This document shows, piece after piece, positions 1 through 8,096 of a stretch of 64,000 bases of DNA (the stretch's first letter is position 1; every line of letters begins with the position of its first letter). The stretch is from positions 1,054,001 to 1,118,000 of the forward strand of contig NZ_WBVQ01000001.1 of the NCBI RefSeq assembly GCF_008933165.1, written 5' to 3'. This stretch comes from Phaeocystidibacter marisrubri (GTDB lineage: Bacteria; Bacteroidota; Bacteroidia; Flavobacteriales; Schleiferiaceae). The translations under genes and the position numbers were made by a program. The notes under the pieces were generated by a model. It had not been told where the DNA came from, did no database searches, and worked only from the letters and a program-made list of their open reading frames with translations.

Positions 1-117
1 GCATGAGAAGTATGCTTCACGGTGATTGACCTCACCAATGGTGACTTGCAAATGGGGTTGAGCAAATGAAAGCAGGGGGATGGAAGCAAGAACGCTTAGA
101 TACTGTATCTTGGTCAT
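1..117 (-). CDS. 5' end of a secreted protein (cut by window edge)
   Basis: An open frame of 39 codons starts with ATG at 117 and runs off the left edge. It begins M-T-K-I, then a hydrophobic stretch, then S-F-A-Q-P, which reads as a Sec signal peptide cleaved after Ala or Gln. It is divergent from the carboxypeptidase gene at 198, whose longer possible frame (from 66) would overlap it; this supports the later start there. A TACTTTCG box on the minus strand (145-138) could be its -7 element, leaving a leader of about 20 bases. The rest of the protein is outside the window, so no function can be given. Confidence 0.55.
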   Translation of the reverse strand, partial: MTKIQYLSVLASIPLLSFAQPHLQVTIGEVNHREAYFSC

Positions 118-197
118 TGAAATCAGGTTATAAACAGCGAAAGTATAGAGTGTATGTAAACTCTAGATTTCGTTTCAAGTTATTAAACTCTTCTTCA

Positions 198-1382
198 ATG
201 TCTACTTCTGACTCTACCTTGACTAATGCATTGTCATGGTGGCACTCCAATAGTGAACCGCATGACCGTTGGCTTACTCATGCTCAAATGGTGAGATTGT
301 TTACAAAAGTAAACGTTAACTATAGCGTAATAGGAAGGTCGGTAGAAGGAAGAGAGATTCGCGAGTATGTTCTTGGCACCGGAAGTCGCGGAGCAGTGCT
401 ATGGTCGCAAATGCACGGCAATGAAGCGACTGCTACTTACGCACTGGTGGATTTACTTTTGTATATAGAGTCGCATGCTCAAGAATCTTGGTTAGCGGAT
501 GTATTAAGGCGAATTCATATACGGGCTATTCCGATGGTTAACCCTGATGGAGCGGAAAGATGGAGTAGACGTACTGCGTTGAATATCGATCCCAATAGAG
601 ATGCTGTGGCCTTGAGTTCACCAGAAACGAAATTACTCATGGATCGCATCAAGGCATCTGGCGCTGAAGTTGCGTTTAACCTACACGATCAGCGCAACAT
701 ATTCCACTTAGAGGGCACTGATCACAGTGCAGTCATCAGTTTTTTAGCACCTTCAGCCGATGCGAGCAGATCGGTTAACCCTACGCGCCGAAAATCGATG
801 AATTGGATATCTCATTTACAGAAGATCACCAAGCAGTTTTACGAACCTGGAGCGGGTAAATATACTGATGAGTACTATCCTACGGCATTTGGAGAAAATG
901 TTCAAGCTTTGGGGATTCCCACTATTTTGATTGAATCAGGTGCTGCTCCCGGTGACCCGAATAGAAACGTGGCTAGGAAACTCAACTTTATTCTGCTGAT
1001 AGAAGCTTTGCGCGTACTGTCGAATTCGACCGTTTTGAACGATTATTCCATTGCTGATTACAAGGCAATCCCACTTAACGACAATAAGCAGTGGGATTTA
1101 AAGATTGAGAATGTAACGATTCGCTATTCAGATCGAAGCATTGTTGCGGATCTAGGGATTCGGTATAACTACCATCCTGATAAAACGACGGGCAAGTTGG
1201 CGTACATGGCAATTCTTGGAGATATCGGCGATCTTTCCCATCAATGTGCCTTGCAAACGATAGATGCTAAGGAAGCGGTCTTCGAGAATGGAGAAAGGCT
1301 ACCTCAATTGGATGAGGCAGCCTCGTTCACTCTCTATGGAGAGCAGAATATCTCCATAAAGAATGGCGTTCTTATTCCTTAG
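198..1382 (+). CDS. M14-family zinc carboxypeptidase-like protein
   Basis: Predicted metallocarboxypeptidase of 394 residues. The M14 zinc motif HxxE is visible (H73-G-N-E76), followed by NPDGAERW and a DPNR substrate-binding segment, a later LHDQ that supplies the third zinc ligand, and IESGA, which carries the expected catalytic glutamate. A C-terminal beta-rich extension follows the catalytic domain. No signal peptide is seen with this start, so the protein may be cytoplasmic. An in-frame ATG at 66 exists, but the added residues are basic, unlike the family, and overlap a divergent gene, so 198 is preferred. The 3' end overlaps the convergent ssb gene by 11 bases. The substrate is unknown. 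Confidence 0.85.
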   Translation: MSTSDSTLTNALSWWHSNSEPHDRWLTHAQMVRLFTKVNVNYSVIGRSVEGREIREYVLGTGSRGAVLWSQMHGNEATATYALVDLLLYIESHAQESWLADVLRRIHIRAIPMVNPDGAERWSRRTALNIDPNRDAVALSSPETKLLMDRIKASGAEVAFNLHDQRNIFHLEGTDHSAVISFLAPSADASRSVNPTRRKSMNWISHLQKITKQFYEPGAGKYTDEYYPTAFGENVQALGIPTILIESGAAPGDPNRNVARKLNFILLIEALRVLSNSTVLNDYSIADYKAIPLNDNKQWDLKIENVTIRYSDRSIVADLGIRYNYHPDKTTGKLAYMAILGDIGDLSHQCALQTIDAKEAVFENGERLPQLDEAASFTLYGEQNISIKNGVLIP

Positions 1383-1719
1383 CGGTATCAGCAGAAGCTA
1401 TCACTTGAAGCGTATTGCATCTCACTTCGGTCACATAGTGGGTTTGCTCGCCTTTTTCGTAAGAGTGAGTAGTGAGCTTTCCTTCTAAAATGACGCGTTT
1501 TCCCTTTCTTAAGTGTGACTCTACATACTCGGCGTCTTTACCCCATGCAATAGCACGATGCCACTCCGTCGATTCAATACGTTCACCTTTGTCGTTGGTG
1601 TAGTAATCATTTGTAGCAATTGAGAACGAGGCTTTCTTCTTGCCGCTTTCAAATGTGGTGATTTCAGGATCTTTCCCGAGCGACCCCATTAGGGTAACAC
1701 GATTAACACTGTTTTTCAT
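1372..1719 (-). CDS. ssb: Single-stranded DNA-binding protein
   Basis: A 115-residue OB-fold SSB: N-V-T-L-M-G-S-L-G-K-D-P-E near the start, then F-S-I-A-T-N and W-H-R-A-I-A-W-G-K further on, are standard for the family. It should bind and protect single-stranded DNA in replication and repair. The protein stops just after the OB fold (ending A-D-T-A-K-E). It therefore lacks the long linker and the acidic D-x-x-P-F tip through which normal SSB recruits partner proteins. This suggests an accessory SSB rather than the main replicative one. It is convergent with the carboxypeptidase gene, with overlapping 3' ends. Confidence 0.9.
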   Translation of the reverse strand: MKNSVNRVTLMGSLGKDPEITTFESGKKKASFSIATNDYYTNDKGERIESTEWHRAIAWGKDAEYVESHLRKGKRVILEGKLTTHSYEKGEQTHYVTEVRCNTLQVIASADTAKE

Positions 1720-1805
1720 AACCCATCATATTTTGATTAAGACTTCAAAAGTGAGGTAATGAAAAAGAGAAGTGCCGTGTATAGATGGGTACAATCGTCT
1801 ACACA

Positions 1806-1817
1806 CGTTTGCAAACG
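1806..1817. promoter_or_regulatory. Perfect 12-bp palindrome CGTTTGCAAACG
   Basis: The palindrome lies in the 187-base divergent spacer between ssb (minus) and the zinc-ribbon gene (plus). Its arms resemble half-sites of LacI-family regulators, but no such regulator is encoded in the window. Assigning it as an operator is inference from symmetry and position only. Confidence 0.3.
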
Positions 1818-1906
1818 ACTATTCTTTTTGAGATTTGTTGCTTTTTAAAAACAATGTGTACATTAGAACAGCCTGCATCGCTTTTTTAACCAAATCACCA
1901 ACCAAA

Positions 1907-2269
1907 ATGGACACAAAATGTCTACACTGCGGAGCAAGTTTCTATGGTCGTACTGACAAGAAATTCTGCGATGATCATTGCAGAAGCACTTACCACAATG
2001 CTTTAAATTCTGAATTTTCAAACATGATGCGCTATACGCATCGCCGTTTGAGAAAGAATTGGAAAATCCTGACTTTCCACTTTAAGAAAGGGGAGTACAC
2101 CCTTCCTTATCAAAAATTACACAAGAAAGGGTTTATGATTGATTTGATGACCGGAATTGTTCGAGAAAACGATCGAGTCATCTACAAGTGTTATGAACAT
2201 CTATATGAGCTGAGCGATGATGGGTGTATCCACCTCGTGGGTATAGATGTAGAACGTCAACTCAAGTAA
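1907..2269 (+). CDS. Small zinc-ribbon protein of unknown function
   Basis: A 120-residue protein with an N-terminal zinc-binding knuckle, C-L-H-C at residues 5-8 and F-C-x3-H-C-R near residue 22. The rest is basic and mixed (RRLRKNW; FHFKKGEYTLPYQKLHKKGF). Similar small zinc-ribbon proteins are common in Bacteroidota, but I know of no established function. The start at 1907 places Met right before the zinc motif; the upstream in-frame extension from 1835 has no family-like sequence. It is convergent with the ACT-domain gene, only 2 bases apart. Confidence 0.65.
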   Translation: MDTKCLHCGASFYGRTDKKFCDDHCRSTYHNALNSEFSNMMRYTHRRLRKNWKILTFHFKKGEYTLPYQKLHKKGFMIDLMTGIVRENDRVIYKCYEHLYELSDDGCIHLVGIDVERQLK

Positions 2270-2271
2270 GA

Positions 2272-2931
2272 TTAATTCTTCTTGAGGCCGTGTATAACTT
2301 GGAATGCGCGGTTCAAATCGCTCTCTGTTACAATTACGGTGAATTCATTGGTTGTAGAGATAACTTCTACAACGTTGATTCCGTTTTGAGCGAGCTGCTT
2401 GAATAAGTAGTAGTACAAACCGAGTACATCTGTATTGGTTTGTGGAAGCTTCACGGTAATGGAAGATAGCGGAGAGCGGGATTGAACCATTCGTTCCTTG
2501 GCATAACACTTCTTGACCGTTTCATCCAGTTTTTGAGAAACGACTACAGTTGTTTCTTCCACACCTCTGGAGAATGTATGAAAGACATCTCCCATGTTGG
2601 TTAGCTCTTGCAAGAACTTAGCTTGAGCTTCTACGAGTGTGGAAGAGTTGATGAAAGTGTAATCAACAAGTCCAGATCGAACAACGATATCACCAAGGCT
2701 CTTGATGTAGAGAGTGAGTTTGTGCTTGGCTCGGTAAGATCCTGGAGGGTCTAATCGGCGGATGGCCATAATCACAGCACCTTCCTTCAGCTCTTTGCCT
2801 AAGTGCTCTTCTAAATCGGGCATTAGCTGTCTTGCGAGAGCAGAAACGTTGAGTAGATTCTCATGTAATGCCTCTTCAAGAAACGGGTGTTCATCGAAGT
2901 ACTTGAGTAAATAATCACGGAGCGTAGTCAT
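2272..2931 (-). CDS. Conserved protein with a C-terminal ACT-like domain
   Basis: A 219-residue protein. Residues 1-100 are mostly helical and include a segment reminiscent of winged-helix or regulatory domains found in ACT proteins. From about residue 100, two repeats with ACT-like strand-helix-strand pattern follow (S-S-I-T-V-K-L-P near 155; F-T-V-I-V-T-E near 200). Such proteins are sometimes named aspartate kinase by pipelines, but no kinase domain is present, so that name should not be used. A ligand-sensing role is inferred only from the fold. Confidence 0.6.
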   Translation of the reverse strand: MTTLRDYLLKYFDEHPFLEEALHENLLNVSALARQLMPDLEEHLGKELKEGAVIMAIRRLDPPGSYRAKHKLTLYIKSLGDIVVRSGLVDYTFINSSTLVEAQAKFLQELTNMGDVFHTFSRGVEETTVVVSQKLDETVKKCYAKERMVQSRSPLSSITVKLPQTNTDVLGLYYYLFKQLAQNGINVVEVISTTNEFTVIVTESDLNRAFQVIHGLKKN

Positions 2932-3015
2932 GGTCTAGATGTAGTTAGTTGAGAGTTTAAAATTAAACTCAGCGTCAAAAATAAGCGTAATAATCGAAAT
3001 TATTGTTACATAATG

Positions 3016-3023
3016 TACCTTCG
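3016..3023 (+). promoter_or_regulatory. -7 box TACCTTCG, 4 bases before ATG
   Basis: Variant of the Bacteroidota -7 consensus TAnnTTTG. It lies inside the longer possible reading frame (ATG at 3013) and ends 4 bases before the ATG at 3028, so the transcript should start at or next to the second ATG. This is the reason for choosing 3028. Confidence 0.5.
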
Positions 3024-3027
3024 AGCC

Positions 3028-3660
3028 ATGAGAGTGAAGAAACCTACTAGTGTGGCGATAATTGGATCTGGCAATGTGGGGCGAGGCTTAGCTTCATCTT
3101 TGTCGGCTAACGGGTACACAGTAACCTTTGGTGTTAGAGATTTAGAGAATTTTTCAGCGAAGAGCTGGCTCTCGGAACACCCGAGCATTTCTGTAGCGCG
3201 AGTAGAAGATGCTGTCGATCAATCCGATGTCGTTATTACAGCGTTTAAGCCTGAGGGATTGAAAGAGATGATCGAGCGGATGGGGGATCTCGAGAACAAG
3301 GTTCTTATTGACGCTATGAACTCCATCATGAACAAGCGCACTCCATTTGAGACCACTACACACGCGCTAGAAGAGCTTACTCATTGCAAGAATGTAGTAA
3401 AGTGCTTTAATACCACAGGAGCGAACAACTTGGCTAATCCTATGTTTGGCAGACAGGGCATGGACATGTTCTATGCTGGAAATGATTCATATGCCAAAGA
3501 CGTAGCTCAGCAATTGGCTAAAGCCATTGGTTTTTCTGAGTGTTACGACTTGGGAGGTAGCGAATCCTATGTTTTACTAGAACAGTTAGCTATGGTTTGG
3601 ATTCGAATCTCGAGAGGTGAAATTGGTAGAGATTTTGGATTTAAACTATTGCGTAGATAA
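3028..3660 (+). CDS. F420-oxidoreductase-like NAD(P)-binding protein
   Basis: A 210-residue Rossmann-fold protein. Near the N-terminus is the dinucleotide motif I-I-G-S-G-N-V-G-R-G, followed by GVRD at the end of the second strand; an arginine here often indicates NADP preference. The later parts (VVKCFNTTGA, M-F-Y-A-G-N-D) match the NADPH-dependent F420 reductase / coenzyme F420-dependent oxidoreductase-like family. In bacteria without F420 this family usually acts as an NADP-binding reductase of uncertain substrate. The start at 3028 is chosen over 3013 because a -7 box lies between them. Confidence 0.75.
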   Translation: MRVKKPTSVAIIGSGNVGRGLASSLSANGYTVTFGVRDLENFSAKSWLSEHPSISVARVEDAVDQSDVVITAFKPEGLKEMIERMGDLENKVLIDAMNSIMNKRTPFETTTHALEELTHCKNVVKCFNTTGANNLANPMFGRQGMDMFYAGNDSYAKDVAQQLAKAIGFSECYDLGGSESYVLLEQLAMVWIRISRGEIGRDFGFKLLRR

Positions 3661-3674
3661 CGCAATCCTGTACG

Positions 3675-3682
3675 TACCTTTG
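3675..3682 (+). promoter_or_regulatory. -7 box TACCTTTG, 4 bases before ATG
   Basis: Exact match to the TAnnTTTG consensus, followed by CAAA and then the ATG at 3687. It predicts a leaderless transcript for the flavoprotein gene. Confidence 0.6.
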
Positions 3683-3686
3683 CAAA

Positions 3687-4925
3687 ATGTCCGAAACGCG
3701 AAGTAAATCTGTCATTATTGGCGGGGGAGCTGCTGGCTTCTTTGCTGCCATTGCTTGTGCTGAAGCTGATCCGTTCAGTGAAGTGGTAATCCTCGAAAAG
3801 ACACCGAACTTGTTGGGAAAGGTGAAAATTTCTGGAGGAGGAAGGTGTAATGTTACACATGCATGCTTCAATCCTGATGAATTGGTGGAGTTTTATCCCA
3901 GAGGAACCGTTGAGCTCAAAGGTCCTTTTCATCGATTTGGAACGGCAGATACAATGGAGTGGTTCACAGATAGAGGCGTGGAGTTAAAGGTGGAGTCGGA
4001 TAACCGAATTTTCCCTGTAACCGATGATTCTCAAACCATTGTTGATTGTTTGACAGAATTTGCAGAGCGTGCTGGTGTTGTCATCAAGACGAGAACTGGT
4101 GTAGAAGGACTAGAGAAAGAAGGTGATAAGTGGCTGGTTCGCCTCGAAGACAAGCAGGCGATTACAGCTGATAAAGTCTTGATTGCTACGGGGAGTAGTA
4201 AAAAGATGTGGGACTCACTTAAAAAGCTAGGACATAAGATTGTACCTCCTGTTCCTTCATTGTTTACATTCAATGTAAAAGACCCCAGAATTGCAGGATT
4301 GGCAGGGGTTAGTGTTCCTAATGTGGAACTTTCGTTACCCGCTTTTGGTATTGAGGCAAGCGGCCCTCTTCTCGTTACACATTGGGGGTTGAGTGGTCCA
4401 GCTATTCTTCGTCTCAGCGCCTGGGGAGCTCGTGATTTACACGGCACTTCATATCGTTTTCTTCTTCATGTGAATTTTGTCCCTCAACTGGAAGAGGAGT
4501 TGCTTTTGGATGTTTTGAACGATTTCAGAAAAGATCCAGATCAACAACGCAAACGCATTCACAGTAATGCGTTGTTTGACTTGCCGCTCCGACTCTGGAA
4601 GAATATCTGTACATCCGCCAAAATCCCAGAAAAAGCCACTTGGTCAGATGTGTCAAAACCCGGTTTGAAGAAGCTGGTAGATCAGCTTCACAAGGCGGAG
4701 TTTGTGGTTTCGGGTAAGAGTACATTTAAAGATGAGTTTGTGACAGCGGGGGGTATTGACTTAAATGATATCGACTTCCGCACTTTTTCTAGCAAGCTTC
4801 ATGAAAACCTCTTTATGGCGGGAGAAGTCTTGGATATTGATGCCATCACGGGTGGATTCAACTTTCAGGCTGCTTGGACCGGCGGATGGATTGCTGGACA
4901 CGCTATGGCGGGCGAGCAGGTTTAA
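3687..4925 (+). CDS. BaiN/YhiN (HI0933-like) family flavoprotein
   Basis: A 412-residue FAD-dependent oxidoreductase. The N-terminal Rossmann motif I-G-G-G-A-A-G-F-F-A is followed by L-G-K-V-K-I-S-G-G-G-R-C-N-V-T, the diagnostic glycine-rich stretch of the HI0933 family. The C-terminus has the second family motif, F-V-T-A-G-G-I-D-L near 350 and D-I-D-A-I-T-G-G-F-N-F-Q-A-A-W-T-G-G after it. It should bind FAD and NAD(P)H; the physiological substrate of these proteins is not settled. It is expressed from its own promoter. Confidence 0.88.
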   Translation: MSETRSKSVIIGGGAAGFFAAIACAEADPFSEVVILEKTPNLLGKVKISGGGRCNVTHACFNPDELVEFYPRGTVELKGPFHRFGTADTMEWFTDRGVELKVESDNRIFPVTDDSQTIVDCLTEFAERAGVVIKTRTGVEGLEKEGDKWLVRLEDKQAITADKVLIATGSSKKMWDSLKKLGHKIVPPVPSLFTFNVKDPRIAGLAGVSVPNVELSLPAFGIEASGPLLVTHWGLSGPAILRLSAWGARDLHGTSYRFLLHVNFVPQLEEELLLDVLNDFRKDPDQQRKRIHSNALFDLPLRLWKNICTSAKIPEKATWSDVSKPGLKKLVDQLHKAEFVVSGKSTFKDEFVTAGGIDLNDIDFRTFSSKLHENLFMAGEVLDIDAITGGFNFQAAWTGGWIAGHAMAGEQV

Positions 4926-5005
4926 AATTAACAGTATCTTTTTAGCGCTCTGTAACTAGCTGATAATTAATCGTATCGGATAAAATTTCGTTTTCTTAAT
5001 TTGAA

Positions 5006-5045
5006 CTTTGCTAAAAATAGTATCATTCTTATTATTTTAGCAAAG
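5006..5045. promoter_or_regulatory. Candidate operator: 11-bp inverted repeat CTTTGCTAAAA
   Basis: Arms CTTTGCTAAAA (5006-5016) and TTTTAGCAAAG (5035-5045) are perfect inverse copies separated by 18 bases, just before the repressor gene at 5060. A near-consensus -7 box (GAACTTTG, 5003-5010) overlaps the left arm, so a bound protein would block transcription. I infer autoregulation of the whole cassette by the S24 repressor. Confidence 0.6.
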
Positions 5046-5059
5046 CAAAAGAAAACGAC

Positions 5060-5857
5060 ATGCATCATTTGTCCTCCAATTTAAAATACCTTCGGAAGCA
5101 GAAAGGGCTCACTCAAGCTCAGTTAGCAGAGAGAGTTGGACTCAAGCGTCCAATTATTGGCGCTTACGAAGAAGGGCGAAGCGAGCCTAAGCTTGCTACG
5201 CTTATACATTTAGCACATTTTTTTGAGGTCAATATCGACGCGCTAATTAGTGCTGATTTATCCGATCCGGAAGCTTTGTCAAGTGGTAACATTCCCGACA
5301 CGATTGGTCGCTCTCTGCGAATTCTCCCGATTGCTGTAGATCGAGACAGTGATCAAGAGTTGAGTTCTCTGGTTCCAGTAAAGGCTTCAGCAGGATATCT
5401 AAACGGTTACGGCGATGTGGACTTCATAGAGCAATTGCCGCGATTTGATCTGCCTTTCCCTGAATTGACAGGGAATAGGAGTTATCGCGTGTTTCAAATT
5501 AAGGGAGATAGTATGCTTCCTATTCCTCCGGGATCTTACATTATATGTGCCTACGTACAGGATTGGTCGGATATAAAGAATGACGAATGCTATGTGATGG
5601 TCACTCGAAGCGAGGGTGTAGTCTACAAACGTGTCATAAGTGAGTTGAACAAGGGGTATTTCAGATTGAAATCGGATAATCTTGAATACGACCCGTATGA
5701 AGTTCCTGTTCACGATGTGATAGAAGTGTGGAAGGCTGTTGGCTTCACTTCGTTTGAGATTCCAGATGGTGTGACTTCCGCTTCAGATACGCATCATCTA
5801 TCGGGAGCTCTACGTCAGATTCAAATGGACTTGAACGAAATCAAACAGAAAATATAA
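5060..5857 (+). CDS. LexA/CI-like repressor: HTH (XRE) plus S24 autopeptidase
   Basis: A 265-residue repressor. Residues 5-60 form an XRE-type helix-turn-helix (L-T-Q-A-Q-L-A; I-I-G-A-Y-E-E-G-R). Residues 105-215 are a peptidase S24 domain with all expected parts: the cleavage bond A111-G112, catalytic Ser151 in K-G-D-S-M-L-P, and Lys190 in V-V-Y-K-R-V. A RecA-DNA filament should trigger self-cleavage, relieving repression after DNA damage. The short C-terminal tail looks helical. It heads a same-strand run of dinB, SRAP, dnaE and radical SAM genes, with only 7 bases to dinB. An inverted repeat upstream is its probable operator. Confidence 0.88.
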   Translation: MHHLSSNLKYLRKQKGLTQAQLAERVGLKRPIIGAYEEGRSEPKLATLIHLAHFFEVNIDALISADLSDPEALSSGNIPDTIGRSLRILPIAVDRDSDQELSSLVPVKASAGYLNGYGDVDFIEQLPRFDLPFPELTGNRSYRVFQIKGDSMLPIPPGSYIICAYVQDWSDIKNDECYVMVTRSEGVVYKRVISELNKGYFRLKSDNLEYDPYEVPVHDVIEVWKAVGFTSFEIPDGVTSASDTHHLSGALRQIQMDLNEIKQKI

Positions 5858-5864
5858 ACCTCAG

Positions 5865-7127
5865 ATGTCAAGCGTAAAGCCACAGCGAAAGCGGTACTTA
5901 TTGCGGTCTTCTAGCGAGAGATCCATTGCTCACATGGACTTAGATACCTTCTTCGTCTCTGTGGAAAGACTGATGGATAGTCGTCTGAATGACAAGCCTA
6001 TACTTATTGGCGGGACCAGCGATAGAGGGGTGGTGGCTTCGTGTAGTTATGAGGCTCGAAAATTCGGTGTGCATTCTGCTATGCCGATGAAGATGGCTCT
6101 TAACCTCTGTCCAGAGGCTATTGTCATTCGAGGAAACTCCTCCAATTACACAAAGTACTCGCAGCTAGTAACAGATGTTATCAAGGATGCGGTTCCGGCG
6201 TATGAGAAGTCATCCATCGATGAGTTTTATCTTGATTTGACGGGGATGGATCGCTTTTTCGGATGTTACCAATACACTTCAGAGCTGCGTCAGACAATTA
6301 TGAAGGAAACGGGACTTCCTATTTCTTTTGGTTTATCAGTCAATAAGACGGTTTCAAAGGTGGCCACAGGAGAGGCGAAGCCGAATAACCAGATGCACAT
6401 TGACTTTGGGCAAGAGCGGGGGTTTTTAGCGCCTTTGTCGGTTCGAAAGATTCCAATGGTTGGTGAAAAGACGTATCAAACCCTTCGGCACTTGGGGGTT
6501 AGGAAGATTCACACGGTTCAAGATATGCCTATGGAAATGATGGAGCGCGTGTTGGGTAAGCACGGCAAGGTGATTTGGGAGAAGGCTAGGGGAGTGGACT
6601 TGACGCCTATTATTCCATATTCAGAGCGCAAATCCATTTCTACCGAGCGGACCTTTGATAAGGATACTATAGATGTTGTGAAGCTGGATAGTATTCTAAC
6701 GGCCATGGCTGAGAATTTAGCGTTCCAACTTAGGCGGGGAACGAAGTTAACCGCCTGTGTAGCTGTTAAGGTTCGCTATTCGGATTTCAATACACACACC
6801 CTGCAAGCTAGGATACCGTATACCGCTTCGGATCATATCCTAATACCAAAAGTAAAAGAGCTGTTTAGAAAACTATATGACAAGAGGTTGTTGGTTCGGC
6901 TTATTGGTATTCGAATGAGTCATCTGGTTAGCGGTGGACATCAAATGAATCTGTTTGAGGATAATGTTGAGATCCAACAGCTCTATCAGGCGATGGATAA
7001 AATGAGAGATAAGTATGGAGATCGGTCTGTTATTCGGGCGGCTGGAATGCAGGCTAGGAGTATAGGTAGAATGATGAATCCCTTTAATGGAGATCCGCCC
7101 ATACTGTTGGCGAACAGAAGGTCGTGA
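5865..7127 (+). CDS. dinB: Y-family DNA polymerase (DinB / Pol IV)
   Basis: A 420-residue translesion polymerase. The catalytic carboxylates are intact: M-D-L-D-T-F-F near residue 25 and S-I-D-E-F-Y-L-D-L near residue 117. This separates it from ImuB proteins, whose active site is destroyed. The little-finger domain follows, then Q-M-N-L-F near 362, a good match to the beta-clamp binding motif. It should copy damaged DNA, at the cost of mutations. It lies 7 bases after the S24 repressor gene and is almost certainly co-transcribed with it, so damage-inducible expression is expected. Confidence 0.93.
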   Translation: MSSVKPQRKRYLLRSSSERSIAHMDLDTFFVSVERLMDSRLNDKPILIGGTSDRGVVASCSYEARKFGVHSAMPMKMALNLCPEAIVIRGNSSNYTKYSQLVTDVIKDAVPAYEKSSIDEFYLDLTGMDRFFGCYQYTSELRQTIMKETGLPISFGLSVNKTVSKVATGEAKPNNQMHIDFGQERGFLAPLSVRKIPMVGEKTYQTLRHLGVRKIHTVQDMPMEMMERVLGKHGKVIWEKARGVDLTPIIPYSERKSISTERTFDKDTIDVVKLDSILTAMAENLAFQLRRGTKLTACVAVKVRYSDFNTHTLQARIPYTASDHILIPKVKELFRKLYDKRLLVRLIGIRMSHLVSGGHQMNLFEDNVEIQQLYQAMDKMRDKYGDRSVIRAAGMQARSIGRMMNPFNGDPPILLANRRS

Positions 7128-7161
7128 GTGGTGATAGATTTCTTTTATGAAACGTTGTTAT

Positions 7162-7188
7162 GATTTTTAAAATCAGGACTTTAAAATC
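7162..7188. repeat. Short AT-rich direct and inverted repeats before the SRAP gene
   Basis: TTTAAAATC occurs twice (7166-7174 and 7180-7188), 14 bases apart, and GATTTT-T-AAAATC (7162-7174) is also an inverted repeat. They lie in the only sizeable gap (101 bases) of the damage cassette, so a second regulated promoter is possible. No clear -7 box is seen here. Confidence 0.3.
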
Positions 7189-7228
7189 GATTAATTAAAG
7201 CTATAGTTAGAGCCTAAAAAGCGCAATC

Positions 7229-8065
7229 ATGTGTGGTAGATATGTAACAGTTAGCAAGGTTAAGGCGGTTGAAAAGAGATTCAACGCAGAGGTTCTGGCG
7301 CCTGAAAAATGGACTTTCAATACGAATGTAGGTCCCGGCTCTAACGCACCTGTCATTACCAATCACAATCCGGAATCTGTTCAACGATTTCAGTTTGGCT
7401 TCACGCCTCATTGGTCTAAGAAACCCATGTATGTTTTCAACGCTCGGTCTGAAGGAGATTTCAATTCTGATAACAATCCTAACTACCGCGGTGCAAAAGG
7501 GATTATTCACAAACCGATGTTTCAAAATTCCATTCGAGATAAGCGTTGTTTGGTTTTGGCGGATGCTTTTGTAGAGGGGCCTGAGGTTGAAAAGCTAAAT
7601 AAACCCTATCTGGTTTACCTACGAGAACGCAGGCCTTTTGCTTTTGCGGGAGTCTGGGATGAATGGGTGAACACGGAGACAGGTGAAATATTGAGGTCTT
7701 TTGCTATTCTTACAACCGTTGCAAATTCTTTGATGCAAAAGATTGGTCACCATCGATCACCTGTTATTCTTGAGCCTGACGCCGAATTGGATTGGCTTTC
7801 GAGGGATTTGCCTCTTAGTGAGGTTACATCTCTGTTAGAGCCATATGATGCAGCCTTGATGAATGCGTACCCCATCAATAAGGCCATCAAAAACCCTAGA
7901 TCCCAGGGGTTGGAGCTACTAAAGCCTGTGGGGCAAAGGGTTTTTACAGAGTATGATTATGAAATCTACGATGAGTTGAAGCTTGAGGGGATGGGGGAAA
8001 CTCGAGCTCGACAAAGGAAGAGGCAACAAGAAGATCCTCCGTCGGGGCAGCAGAGCTTGTTCTAA
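7229..8065 (+). CDS. SRAP (YedK/HMCES) abasic-site protection protein
   Basis: A 278-residue SOS response-associated peptidase family protein. It begins M-C-G-R-Y, so removal of Met exposes Cys2, the residue that forms the thiazolidine crosslink with abasic sites in single-stranded DNA. Other family marks are F-N-A-R-S-E near residue 70 and H-H-R-S-P-V-I-L near 175, which holds the active-site histidine. It should shield abasic sites at stalled forks. Its place between dinB and a DnaE polymerase agrees with its known association with SOS operons. Confidence 0.93.
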   Translation: MCGRYVTVSKVKAVEKRFNAEVLAPEKWTFNTNVGPGSNAPVITNHNPESVQRFQFGFTPHWSKKPMYVFNARSEGDFNSDNNPNYRGAKGIIHKPMFQNSIRDKRCLVLADAFVEGPEVEKLNKPYLVYLRERRPFAFAGVWDEWVNTETGEILRSFAILTTVANSLMQKIGHHRSPVILEPDAELDWLSRDLPLSEVTSLLEPYDAALMNAYPINKAIKNPRSQGLELLKPVGQRVFTEYDYEIYDELKLEGMGETRARQRKRQQEDPPSGQQSLF

Positions 8066-8096
8066 TCGTTTTACCATTTATAAGAAGTGTTTCCAA

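Noticed and set aside
66-197. Longer N-terminus of the carboxypeptidase from ATG 66
   Set aside because: The added residues are unlike the family and overlap a divergent signal-peptide gene; ATG 198 fits better.
3013-3027. ATG 3013 as start of the F420-oxidoreductase-like gene
   Set aside because: A -7 box (3016-3023) lies between the two ATGs, so the transcript should begin near 3028.
7983-8096. ATG 7983 as start of the DnaE-type polymerase
   Set aside because: It lies inside the SRAP gene and adds 38 residues with no DnaE similarity; TTG 8097 gives the normal beginning.
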